Below, one piece after another: positions 34,501 through 43,401 of a stretch of 64,000 nucleotides of DNA. Both the position numbers and the translations under genes were made by a program. Each line of letters begins with the position of its first letter. The first letter of the stretch is position 1. The stretch covers positions 117,230,087 through 117,294,086 of the forward strand of contig CM043947.1 of assembly GCA_014529385.2 (NCBI GenBank), written 5' to 3'. The notes beneath the pieces are model-generated. The model was given only the letters and a program-made list of their open reading frames with translations, was not told the origin of the DNA and ran no database searches. The DNA is from Adiantum capillus-veneris (lineage: Eukaryota; Streptophyta; Polypodiopsida; Polypodiales; Pteridaceae).

Positions 34501-35264
34501 TGTATATGAATGACCTCGAGGATGATTCAGATTCAATCGAGACAATGGAGACTAGAACCAACACCACAAGGGGAAAGACCGACAAAGAAAACCGTAACAT
34601 GGAACCAAATGAAAACCGAATAGGAGAAAACCATAAAGAGCCTCTGAAAACACCACAAGTGTTTCCAAATCCAATCCAAGACCCCCAAGATAAACCGCAG
34701 GGGCAAAAAGGGAAGAATCGTAAAAAGAAGATTGGGACGTACCCAAACCCAGTAGACGAGATTGAGCAGGTGAAACATCTAAGAGGTTTAGTGGAGGAGA
34801 CTCAAAGGAAACTAGAACCAGAACCCATGCATGTCAAAATTCATGACATAGTGTTTCCCACGCAAGTTCATCCACCCCACATGAACCATAGACCGTTAGC
34901 CATATCTAGTATCATCCAAGAAGGGAGTGAGGACGGGACATCAGAAAGTGAGCATACACCTTTCTTGTTGGAAAGGATGTTTAACGAAGGAATACCTGAT
35001 CCCATTGAGGAATATGAGATTCCATCCTCACCAGTTCCTAGTCAAAGACCTACACCCTGCAAAATGCCAATGAATGTTGCCAAACTAGTGGACTTCATGT
35101 CTTCTGAGGTCCGAACCACGATCATAGCAAAGCTGTATGGAGATCCTGAGTTATTCCTTGCACTTCGAGCATTCCTTAACGGAGAGCTACGAACGGGATT
35201 ACCACAGTTTGCGCAACCAAATAGGCCTGACTCGATTATGATTGATGAGGAAAATCATGTGTAA
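31509..35264 (+). CDS. gag polyprotein of element C, 1,251 residues, four zinc knuckles
   Basis: It packages the element RNA into cytoplasmic particles. It starts MHLRSGR, a usual Ty3/gypsy gag opening, has a long low-complexity N-terminus with a Pro-rich part (about residues 340-425), and a capsid region at about 460-625 (LTQKFNGDEDARKHIEVFE, LTLSGKAGDWYRTL, RRLFLKEYI, LLDRFIRGL). Zinc knuckles lie at residues 686, 709, 861 and 899. The second is canonical CX2CX4HX4C (CNACGRYGHQAKDC). The other three share the shorter CX2CX3HX4C spacing (CSICLGPHSTSEC, CYECGGPHRAVEC, CNRCGIDHLIAQC). A Lys-rich stretch follows (near 34410-34450). The size is two to three times a usual plant gag. The frame is intact and ends at TAA 35262-35264; pol follows in the same frame. 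Confidence 0.9.
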   Translation: MHLRSGRVLEHEHIEGASVHTDTHYPSTIGSRPSAGTQGSTTQDPKIAASDSSSDSEIMEAYPTQNTEREGHAPPEAPQPSTSMFSRFMETLGRATRSEPDANEAHEGGGEVDSPFTSHVDPTPPKSVHVDILPTSYQEGPVELPPSEVPSRVPLVTSKTTGSNIASTSQETVNTSTLEGLFINDHWTYDLHTEVLTDLHSGHAYHVGWIEIVQSTSSATSIEDQQKMICNVIHGIIQSERQNRGVNILSTGPMRFLDTTKAQQPTLSQMETPLMSPMDPSYVISPGVSMQSEPPSDNFSFPNLAQPSIKENPVLTLGISLTENVPMTSTVSAVPLPSVVVPNMGPRPYVPLAPYAHMAPTPPIVPLVYAPRVPLPSPYPSGPMPGYVPYPASSTHMPRPVPVPLPHMIPRVPPPALPPHIGDLAAFAQTIGRSIAENMCHASDREPRSKAVQIAKLTQKFNGDEDARKHIEVFEQVCDSLGERNELHKCNALSLTLSGKAGDWYRTLRVDEKTIYPTLRRLFLKEYIREGVLWGVASQLQKAERKEGESVRDFISRLKHLKSRCPVNERFNNNQLLDRFIRGLRNEGIYNGLVIRGITTWEDITANAIQLEDNLMIAGMRVSTDTRSTSSQAIEYEPMTAKPIANEPKVFETFLTDLTKAIQESLKDNRPPQNSHMYPRREQQLCSICLGPHSTSECPTFRVKFNGTCNACGRYGHQAKDCLMIKRMMANRPPVAWMDAPRAPVLMPAPPVEQLPQHMVPRSQNVVQATPLPPPVLGPQPAHPRVAPMNQVGSEPSNAYADGCEEEIDTSIAYGLDTLEECPIYYMEDCWGQVKPVYQASALASRGQNINTQARRPPLQCYECGGPHRAVECPIRMQKNAAQMQMNQGSTSAMPILTCNRCGIDHLIAQCPYNPNAPKITPLNLVEIASVTSPIPPVAPAYAITRSMLQGPGHILEERDTASVIQAKKKKTRRKRSQNTGNPKPSSKTNIGTGDDPVYMNDLEDDSDSIETMETRTNTTRGKTDKENRNMEPNENRIGENHKEPLKTPQVFPNPIQDPQDKPQGQKGKNRKKKIGTYPNPVDEIEQVKHLRGLVEETQRKLEPEPMHVKIHDIVFPTQVHPPHMNHRPLAISSIIQEGSEDGTSESEHTPFLLERMFNEGIPDPIEEYEIPSSPVPSQRPTPCKMPMNVAKLVDFMSSEVRTTIIAKLYGDPELFLALRAFLNGELRTGLPQFAQPNRPDSIMIDEENHV

Positions 35265-36986
35265 TCACTTGACTTAGATGGACACGAGTCCGTGATCGAG
35301 GTACCCATTAACGAATTAGGGCAGTATTTTGAAGGCAACGAGTCTAATGCGACCCTACCCATCACTGCCAAGGGATTAACTATAAAGGGAATTCTTGATG
35401 GTGGTGCGGGAGTTAGCATCGTTACAAAAGATTGTTGGGAATCCATGGGAAAACCCCGCCTCAGTGTTACTAACATTGTGGTAAAGATGGCAAATGGTAC
35501 CATAGCCAAACCTATGGGGATGCTCAAGGATCTTAAGATCAAAGTTCTAGGACACAAGGTACGACATACGTTCATTGTAATGGATTTCTCTAAACACCTT
35601 ATGTCATATGAAATGATTTTAGGACGACCATTCATGAGGGAAGCACAAATGGTTCATGATTGGTCTAAAAATCATGTCTATTTGCAATTCCAAGACTCTG
35701 TCCTTAGAGTGGATTTGGTGACTGGTAAGGTACACCCCTTAGGGAGTAAAACCATTATTGATCATCGCTCTGACACCACAGTTCACTCGGCCCCACTACA
35801 ATATTGTTACACTTGTAAGAAGGATACAGACATTGGCCAAGATTCTCCTTACATGGATGTGTTACCGGGTATGACGGAATCAGACAACGTAGACTGGGTA
35901 CACCTAGCTGCAACCATAGATACCTGGGGAAATAGAGGAACCACTTGGGTCACACCAGAGGGGGAAGAGGTACCACAAATTGCACCTCTGAACATGATAA
36001 GTGCCATACATGCATCTTCTAAGGGCAAGGCAATTGTGGACCAATCTGACAGTGACACCGATAGCTCAATAGAAGACTTTGACCAACACGACTTGGACAC
36101 TGACTCCCAGAGTGAAACGGATTCTGAATCTCATGAATTAGAGAGTGGAGCAAGTTCAGAGTCAAAACATTCGGAAGGACCGAGCACATCAACCGATGAT
36201 AGCTCCCCCGAGAGTGAAGAGGACACCAACGAGGACTCCTTTAGTGAGCCAGATCTAAATGCAAATCAAAAGCAGGTCTCAAATAAGAAAAAGAAAAACC
36301 TTAAGAGGCGTCGATATCGAGCCAATGTACGTGCTAGGATAAAAAAGAAGAGATCCTTAGCAGAATGGCTCAGTTATATAGGGGCATGTGATGCTCATCG
36401 AAAATTGGTAGACAATTGGGGTGAATATCTCCAAAATGTTATGTGGTGTAGACCACGACCCCATGACATAGCCCAATTAGAGATCATAGACAAGCCAAAG
36501 TTGAGCCGCACTGCAAGGAGGCGTCAAAACCAAGAGTTAGCTCGACAACACAAGAAAGCAGAAATGGAAGCACAAACCAAAGCACAACCAGAATCCACAG
36601 ACTTGCATCCTGCAGCAGAACATTTCAAATCTTACACCACAGGGGAAGCAAGGGTTGTGTACACAAAAGCCCAAAGAATACCTATCGATGGGAATAATGG
36701 AATCTATGATGGTCCGGCAATAGTTAAAGAAATAGAATTAGCTGACCCCGGTGAAGAATCAAAACCTGTTTTTATTGCCCAAGACCTCACAGAAGTTGAA
36801 GAGGCAGTCCTCAAAGAGCTTCTCAAGGAATTCAAGGACGTATTCGCTTGGACATACCATGATATGAAAGGTGTTCCACCTTTTGTGGTCCAACATACAA
36901 TCCCTATGATTAGCACTGCGAAGCCCGTACAACAAAGACCCTACCCGATGAATCCTAAGTACGCAAAGATCATTCAAGGGAACTAG
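35265..36986 (+). pseudogene. element C pol, first part: protease 1, charged linker, start of RT
   Basis: The frame continues gag's frame directly after its stop. Protease 1 has GILDGGAGVSIVTK (Asp codon 35397), IKVLGHKVRHTFIVMDF and YEMILGRPFM. Its active site is DGGA where DTGA/DSGA is usual. A long Ser/Asp/Glu-rich linker (36040-36270) leads to a strongly basic patch (36286-36354, KKKKNLKRRRYRANVRARIK), a candidate nuclear or nucleic-acid-binding signal. RT then begins (EVEEAVLKELLKEFKDVFAW, VVQHTIPM, PYPMNPKYAK). A one-base loss near 36973 throws the frame to TAG 36984. Confidence 0.85.
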
Positions 36987-37930
36987 AAAAGCTTATCAAA
37001 TGTGGGTTCATATATCCTATTGAACACTCTGAATGGGTGTCTCCAATAGTTATCATGCCAAAAAAGAATGGGAAACTCAGGGTGTGCGTGGACCTCAAAA
37101 AAGTTAATGCAGCTACTAGAAGAGACCATTACCCCCTACCATATTCCGAACATGTACTCGAAAGAGTTTCAGGCAAGGAAGCTTATAGCTTTCTAGATGG
37201 GTACTCAGGCTACAACCAAATCACGATAGCGCTAGAGGACCAAGCTAAAACTGCCTTCATCACAGAATTTGGCGTGTTTGCATTTCGTGTGATGGCTTTT
37301 GGCTTAACAAATGCCCCTGCTACATTCCAATGATTAATAAACACTGCTTTTAAAGAATATTTGAGAGAGTTTTGTGAAGCTTTCTTAGACGACCTTTGTG
37401 TTTACTCTTCTTGGAAAGAACATCTATCATGTTTGCGGAAGGTGTTTGAAAAGTGTAGGTTATATCGTATCTCATTGAACCCGTTCAAATGCCAATTTTG
37501 GGTCAAGCATGGAGTTATTTTAGGGCATATAGTATCCAAGAATGGTATCTCAATCGATGAGAGCAAAATTAAAGTGATTCTAGAGTTACCACCACCAACC
37601 AATTACAAGGGAGTTCAAAGGTTCATGGGACACGTGGGTTATTATCGACGGTTTATTTTATTTTTCACTGAGATAGCACGTCCTTTGTACAAGCTTCTCA
37701 TTGAATTTAAATGGACTGAAGAGTGTGACTAGGCCTATGAACAATTGAAGAAAACACTAGCAAGTGCTCCGATTTTAAGGACACCTAACTGGGATGTCAT
37801 TTTCCATGTGCATATTGATGCATCAAACTTTGCTATTGGGTGTGTTCTCACTCAACCAGGAGAACATAAATTGGACTATCCCATTAGCTTTGCAAGCCGT
37901 CAATTGAACGATGCTGAAAGGCTACACCAC
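36974..37930 (+). pseudogene. element C reverse transcriptase and RNase H
   Basis: After the frameshift RT continues: CGFIYPIEHSEWVSPIV, LRVCVDLKKVNAATRRDHY, YSFLDGYSGYNQI, VMAFGLTNAPATFQ, then TGA 37331-37333 where Arg is expected. The catalytic FLDD (EAFLDDLCVYSSW, near 37388) and LGHIVSKNGISIDESK follow. TAG at 37730-37732 replaces a likely Gln (EECD-stop-AYEQL). RNase H runs HVHIDASNFAIGCVLTQ and YPISFASRQLNDAE until a second frameshift near 37918 moves it into the next reading frame. Catalytic residues are kept in every piece. Confidence 0.85.
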
Positions 37931-40853
37931 TTCAGAGCGAGAAGGTTTGGCAATGGTTTATGCAGTAAAGAAATTTCGCTACTACCTTCTGGCAAACAAG
38001 TTTGTATTTTATGTGGACCATCAAGCGTTGCTGTATTTGGTAAACAAGCCATGCTCCACAGGAAGAATCACACAATGGTTGTTAATTCTTATGGAGTTTG
38101 ATTTCACGATTGTAGTGAGACCCGGTAAAAGGCACGTCATGGCTGATCATTTGTCTCGCATACCCAATGGTGAAGCCCCTACAGGAGTTGATGATGAATT
38201 ACCCGATACTTCCCTATTCATAGTTGAGACTATGCCTGAATGGAGTGAGAACATTGTTAACTTTTTAGTTAATGGTTTTCCACCCAAGGAACTTCGTAAG
38301 GATATCGCTCGAAGGCTAGTGAAAGAATGTGAACCCTATTGTTTGATTGCCGGAACTCTGTATAGATTAGGCAAGGATGATATTCTTAGGTGTTGTGCCC
38401 GCGAGGATGAATATTTGTATATCTTGCAAGAAGCACATATGGGCATAGCAGGAGGACATTTTTCAGGAGACCTGACTGCTAGAAAGGTGCTACAATCAGG
38501 CTATTGGTGGCCAACTTTATTTAAGGATGCATCACTTTTTGCAAAAGGGTGTGATGAGTGCCAATGTTACAAGACCGCACAGCGCAAAGACAGAATGCCC
38601 TTACATCCTATTAAAGTAACCCAACCATTTGAGAAATGGGGCTTAGACTTTGTAGGTCCAATTAGTCCCGCAGCTCGCAACACTCAATCTCGATATATTC
38701 TAGTTGCTACGGACTATGTAACAAAGTGGGCTGAAGCTAAGGCTTCACAAAAAGCTGACGCGAGGACAATAGCTAAGTTTCTTTTTGAGAACATTATCAC
38801 AAGATTTGGTTGCCCTTTTGAAATTGTTAGTGATAATGGTACCCATTTTATAAATGAGGTAATAAGAGAGCTTACCACGACCTTTATGATATCCCACCAT
38901 AAGTCTACACCTTATTACCCGCAAGCTAATGGACAAGCCGAGAGCACCAACAAGACTCTAATCTCTATTTTAACCAAGACGGTAGAAGCTCATCGCACTG
39001 ATTGGGATTTGAAGTTGACATCTGCTCTATGGGCTTATCATACTGCTTATAAAGTGGCTATTAATTGTACGCCATTCAAAATGGCATACAGCCAAGAAGC
39101 GGTTATGCCTTGGGAGTTTGTCATTCCTAGTCTTAGGGTAGCTTTGCAAGAAGGATGGAATGGTAACCCCTTAACCGAGCGTTTGTATATCTTAGAAAAA
39201 CTAGACGAAGAGAGACAGTTGGCTGTGCAAAATGCTCGTGTGGAAAAGGATAGGAGAAAGAAGTGGTTTGATCGCCATGTGAAGGACAAGGACATCAAAG
39301 TTGGTGATAAAGTCCTTATGTATGGAGTACGTAAAGAGAAGAAAAAGTTGAAATATGCTGGTAAAGGACCATATAGAGTATGTGAAATTACCCCACAAGG
39401 TACCCTTCGTGTGGAAACTCTTGATGGAGTTGAAACCATTGGATTCCTCAATGGGAGTAAATTCAAAAGATATTATGATCCTTTAAGCCAAGAAGAACTA
39501 CGGGCCATTCATCAAAAAAAGGCCGCCAAAGCACAAACCGAGTTAAACAAGATACAAGCTCAAGCTGAGGCTAAGGAGCGACAACAACGTATAAGACAAA
39601 AACGAGAGGCTAACCTTGGAGTCACAAATGCATTCCACGTGGAAATCGAAGAGGATGGGTTGGACTCTGACACACCTCTACGATACCCCATTGAGTTAAA
39701 TAGTGCCTATGGAAAAGTGCTATATAACGCCTTATTGGACACAGGTGCTAAATATAATCTGCTATCCTATGGGGTGTGGTGTCAGTTAGGGAAGCCACCT
39801 CTATCTGAGAGTATTATCCAAGTCAAGGGTGTCAACAAGAAAAAAACTACGGTTTTTGGAATCTGGCACACTTCTGTCAGTTATGACAATGGGATTGTAG
39901 CTCAAGACTTTTTGGTCATGCTTACTGGAACTATGGAGGGTAATATAAACCTAGGCCGCAAGTGGATGATAGCCACCAAATGCACTATTGATTGGGGGAC
40001 TGGGGGTGTTACAACGCAAAAACCAACTCTTAGCCCTACCACTCAAGCCATAGTCCCTGAGATATTGCCTAAGGAAATAAAACCCAAGACATTGCATGTC
40101 CAGCAGGTTGAACCATACGTCCCCATAGCCCAACTCTCTAGAGCTTCAACTGATGTAGTTGAAAGAAAGCTTGAGACACACAAGAACCATCCTAATATAA
40201 CACAGAAAACATACAAGTGGGTCCCTAAAGCCTCTGTAGTGAGCATGGTTGATGCAAAAAAACGGAAACCTAGTAAGACCCGTCCCACTCACTCCAAGAA
40301 CTGTATAGAAACGTTGCGTTGGATTCCTAAACGACTATTGGAAGCCCAAGGATACTATGAAGGGAATGATCAAATCTGGGTGCCCAAACGTAAAGTGTAC
40401 TCTTACCTGTCACCTGGCCCATGTAAACACAATCCTGTGGCTCCAAAACAAATTGAAAATCGCGGAAAAGAAAAAATCATGGAATGTTACACACCTGATC
40501 TAGAGCTAGTTTGGGTACCAAAGAAAGAACGATTTGTTCCACCTAGCTCAGGAACAGGGAAATCAAATGAAGCTTCTTGCTCTTCATGTAGTTCCTATAC
40601 GCAAATAGAAGCTTCGACACAACCTCCACCTACCACTGTACATATCCATACAAGCACGAAAGAGTTTGCACCTCCCGGGGTAAGTTCACCACCTACAACA
40701 ACGTTGCAAATAAAATCATGGGAGAGTACCTTACCACCCTTGCAACTAGATGAAACGCATAGGGCGGTCGAAAACTATTGGTTAAAACCTTCACCCATAA
40801 CAACTTGGAACAATTGGTTTCAAAAGGTGACGACCTCATTCCAAAAGGTATGA
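37911..40853 (+). CDS. element C RNase H end, integrase, second retropepsin-like domain, WVPK tail (980 residues)
   Basis: Residues 1-85 finish RNase H (TTSEREGLA, YVDHQALL, VMADHLSRI). Integrase follows: zinc site HMGIAGGH...CDEC near residues 175-225, then catalytic Asp246, Asp308 and Glu344 (GLDFVG, VSDNGTHF, GQAES), an exact D-x61-D-x35-E. The integrase C-terminal part reaches about residue 520 (VGDKVLMYGVRK, KYAGKGPYRVCEI). A charged helix (520-570) leads to a second aspartic-protease-like domain: NALLDTGAKYNLLSYGVW with Asp610, and GNINLGRKWMI as the C-terminal signature. Four W[VI]PK motifs follow with Trp at 770, 804, 823 and 868. There is no chromodomain. The frame is uninterrupted although the upstream pol is broken. 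It opens in frame 0 after the frameshift; the first Met is not a real start. Confidence 0.9.
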   Translation: MLKGYTTSEREGLAMVYAVKKFRYYLLANKFVFYVDHQALLYLVNKPCSTGRITQWLLILMEFDFTIVVRPGKRHVMADHLSRIPNGEAPTGVDDELPDTSLFIVETMPEWSENIVNFLVNGFPPKELRKDIARRLVKECEPYCLIAGTLYRLGKDDILRCCAREDEYLYILQEAHMGIAGGHFSGDLTARKVLQSGYWWPTLFKDASLFAKGCDECQCYKTAQRKDRMPLHPIKVTQPFEKWGLDFVGPISPAARNTQSRYILVATDYVTKWAEAKASQKADARTIAKFLFENIITRFGCPFEIVSDNGTHFINEVIRELTTTFMISHHKSTPYYPQANGQAESTNKTLISILTKTVEAHRTDWDLKLTSALWAYHTAYKVAINCTPFKMAYSQEAVMPWEFVIPSLRVALQEGWNGNPLTERLYILEKLDEERQLAVQNARVEKDRRKKWFDRHVKDKDIKVGDKVLMYGVRKEKKKLKYAGKGPYRVCEITPQGTLRVETLDGVETIGFLNGSKFKRYYDPLSQEELRAIHQKKAAKAQTELNKIQAQAEAKERQQRIRQKREANLGVTNAFHVEIEEDGLDSDTPLRYPIELNSAYGKVLYNALLDTGAKYNLLSYGVWCQLGKPPLSESIIQVKGVNKKKTTVFGIWHTSVSYDNGIVAQDFLVMLTGTMEGNINLGRKWMIATKCTIDWGTGGVTTQKPTLSPTTQAIVPEILPKEIKPKTLHVQQVEPYVPIAQLSRASTDVVERKLETHKNHPNITQKTYKWVPKASVVSMVDAKKRKPSKTRPTHSKNCIETLRWIPKRLLEAQGYYEGNDQIWVPKRKVYSYLSPGPCKHNPVAPKQIENRGKEKIMECYTPDLELVWVPKKERFVPPSSGTGKSNEASCSSCSSYTQIEASTQPPPTTVHIHTSTKEFAPPGVSSPPTTTLQIKSWESTLPPLQLDETHRAVENYWLKPSPITTWNNWFQKVTTSFQKV

Positions 40854-40950
40854 TCTACCCAAGGAAGGGGGGAGGGTTTGCTAACATCAATCATTCACTC
40901 GCTCCCCTCTCAACCTTCCTCCCTGACCTCTCAATTCCAATCTTAGGGAA

Positions 40951-40963
40951 TGTATATATATAG
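40951..40963 (+). promoter_or_regulatory. possible TATA box before the small ORF
   Basis: TGTATATATATAG stands about 180 bp upstream of the ATG at 41135, in DNA otherwise lacking coding signal. It could drive a separate message for the small ORF; AT-rich chance is the alternative. Confidence 0.35.
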
Positions 40964-41134
40964 CCTTATACTCACAAAAAAACAAAAATAGTAAAGAGCA
41001 AGAGCGACTAGCAACGAGAGAGCACCCTATCAGATCTTACATATAAGTCCAAATTCACCGTGTCAATTCAAGCAACACACAAAAACAACTCTTATGTTTT
41101 AAAGGCCTACCCAAATCTATCTATCTTGTCAGAA

Positions 41135-41557
41135 ATGGCTACTTCACCAGAGGCATGCACTTCTATTTTTGATGAAAGGTACCCTTTGTCTTTTCCTCAA
41201 GTGTTCTATGTATGCTACCCTATACTTTCTTGCGAATGGGATTTGATAGAGAGCTTTGCATGTGAGAGAAATTTTGAGGAGTTAGAATGGCTGATACGTC
41301 TATGGCTAACTAGTGATCCATACCCAGTAGTGAATGTGTCTCCAATGGCACAGGCTTATTCTTTTGCACAAGATGAGTATCCACGCATCGCGAGGTTCTT
41401 GATTAGCATGCTTGCACAAGAGGATGATGAAGAGGAACTAATAGAGACCGAGGAAGACTATGGCCTCACGGACAACGATTTTATTTATCTAGATGATGAG
41501 GATAGAGTCCTAGCCTTAGGGTGGCCACCCGGTTTATATAATATCCTCTTTCCTTGA
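41135..41557 (+). CDS. small acidic ORF between pol and 3' LTR of element C
   Basis: The first ATG in the open frame is at 41135 (MATSPEACTSIFDERYPLSF), giving 140 residues; the frame is open from 41060. The middle is rich in Trp, Leu and Phe (CEWDLIESFACERNFEELE, WLIRLWLTSDPYP) and the C-terminal third is very acidic (EDDEEELIETEEDYG, YLDDEDR). No signal peptide or membrane segment is visible, so it is unlike an envelope protein. I do not recognise the family. Its position corresponds to the extra ORFs of some large plant Ty3/gypsy elements. The lack of stops in an element whose pol is broken suggests late selection or chance. Confidence 0.6.
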   Translation: MATSPEACTSIFDERYPLSFPQVFYVCYPILSCEWDLIESFACERNFEELEWLIRLWLTSDPYPVVNVSPMAQAYSFAQDEYPRIARFLISMLAQEDDEEELIETEEDYGLTDNDFIYLDDEDRVLALGWPPGLYNILFP

Positions 41558-42771
41558 TTCTAAAAGGGGTGACAGATAGGTAGGGTAGGGGTCTAGATTG
41601 TGTGTTGAGTTTGTTTTTTAGGAGTTTTAATTTTTTCACACTGACATGCCTCCTAGAGGTATAGTGCCTGTTTTTGGATGTGTTAGGTAGGACTTATATG
41701 GATCCCCATCCACATGGCTGAGGACATCTGCTTCAAAGAAATGAGCCACTCCATACCTCCAGGTGTACTACTTTCCATGATTCATGTTGGTGGATATGTG
41801 TAATTGCTAATAATGATTTTTCATTCTTTGTTTGAGTGCAATAGTTATGATTGTTATCCGCCATTATAGATGTATAAATTTGTCTTTGCTTAAGTTGATT
41901 GAACTCCAGTTTAATCTTATGGATGAGCCTGGAGATTAGGAGACCGTGACTTTAGGTTAACTCATTTACTTGACCACTAGGCCTAGCTAATAAAATTATC
42001 CGAGTATTTGAGACCTTAGGAATGTTTTAGGCAGAGAAAGGCTTGCTCACTCAAACAACAAAAACACTAGTGCGAATACCAAGGAAATGGAAGCAAAAAA
42101 AAAAAAAAACATAAGTGCCACAAATGAAAAATCTTACGTTGGAAGAGAAATCCTGGCTTGAATTGGTACTTCACTCACATGTATCGTCTATGGTACTAGA
42201 GCCCTAGAGGTTCCCAGTGTGGGCGATTTTCCTTGAGAAGCAAAAAACCCCGGACATACAAAATAAGCACACACGTCACATGATTGTGACCCAAAGTAAA
42301 AAAGTATTAAAAAAAATAAAATAAAAAAGAAATTAAAAGACTTCCATTGAGCTTACAGTTAACATTTCAAGCTTTTGTTTGCAGTTGTGAGAGTGAGTTG
42401 GCTAATCAAAGCTGAAAAGCATAATTAGGGAATCTTGCATTTAGATAATCTTCTTAGCTTAGCTAGTACTAGAGTAGTTGTTTTAACCTTAGTCATAGCT
42501 AACTAATTGATATACTCACCCATAAGCTCAAAACTCTTGATTAATTAATTTACTCAAAGTGCAATTTATTTGTCCTTAATGGCAGTCTAACATTTCATAA
42601 ATCTTGCATTTACTCATTTCCACATGTACTTTACATTCCCCTCATGATTTATGGCAATATAATTCTGCTTGCTAAAACAGTGACTTTGCCTTGCAAATTC
42701 AAATGTAGATGCTCTACAACATGGACATACCAAGCTTCAACTCAATAGCTTCCGAGGACGGAATCTACATC
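41558..42771 (+). other. 3' non-coding region of element C
   Basis: About 1.2 kb without a supported gene, with an A run at 42096-42110. It is AT-rich towards the polypurine tract. Confidence 0.6.
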
Positions 42772-42785
42772 AGGAAGGGGGGCAA
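42772..42785 (+). promoter_or_regulatory. polypurine tract of element C
   Basis: AGGAAGGGGGGCAA lies immediately before the 3' LTR start TGTTAACC and would prime plus-strand DNA. Confidence 0.85.
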
Positions 42786-43095
42786 TGTTAACCCTCGTGG
42801 CTCATGGACACCCTATCGCCTACGACGGACACTGTAATCGTATTATTTATTTAAGTAGAGTCAGGCACCGGGCTTGTCGGTCCAATAGGGAAAGGTAGAG
42901 TGATCGCCGATGAGAGGCGCACTCTAACACGAACATGCTACGGTTAGTTGGCTAAGCATGGGCGCCCAAGTGTGAATGGGGTGAGCTCACATAAAAGCCA
43001 ATTAAACCTAAAATTGAGTCATTCTCTCATTGTGCAATAGAAGCTGCTCTTGCTCCATCTCCACCTTCTCCTTCACCATCTCCTTGTGTGTGTGC

Positions 43096-43159
<64 letters not shown>

Positions 43160-43401
43160 GAGTGTGCGATCGAGCGTTGCGACAGCATGACGGTGGCGAG
43201 GTGGTTGAGCACGGCGTAGCGGCGTCTCCCTCTTCTTCGCGGCGAGGAATCCTCTACGGCAGGAGCATAAGGCGGTGAGTGACACACCATTGCCCTCTTT
43301 GAGCTTACTAGTTAAACTAGTTGTGTGCTTGGAGCCGTCTGTGGCTCGTACACGGTGTATCGGCAAGTCCCTTGCTTTGACAGTGCGGCAAGGAGCGCAC
43401 A
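42786..43401 (+). repeat. 3' LTR of element C
   Basis: 616 bp, TGTTAACCC to GCGCACA. Most differences from the 5' LTR are transitions, plus a shorter GA run (about 43099-43156). Confidence 0.95.

Larger units (their letters stand above)
29907..43401 (+). mobile_element. element C: 13.5-kb Ty3/gypsy element with two protease domains and an extra ORF
   Basis: It is complete from LTR to LTR: 5' LTR, tRNA-Asp-type primer site, leader, gag, protease, RT, RNase H, integrase plus second protease-like domain, small ORF, polypurine tract, 3' LTR. Flanks GCTGT (29902-29906) and GCTGC (43402-43406) form a 4/5 target duplication inside element A's gag. The LTRs differ at about 14 of 545 positions outside the microsatellite. 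Pol carries two frameshifts and three stops, yet gag and the integrase frame are long and open. Confidence 0.95.

Noticed and set aside
41135-41557. Envelope gene of element C
   Set aside because: No signal peptide, no membrane anchor, no cleavage site; an envelope is not supported.
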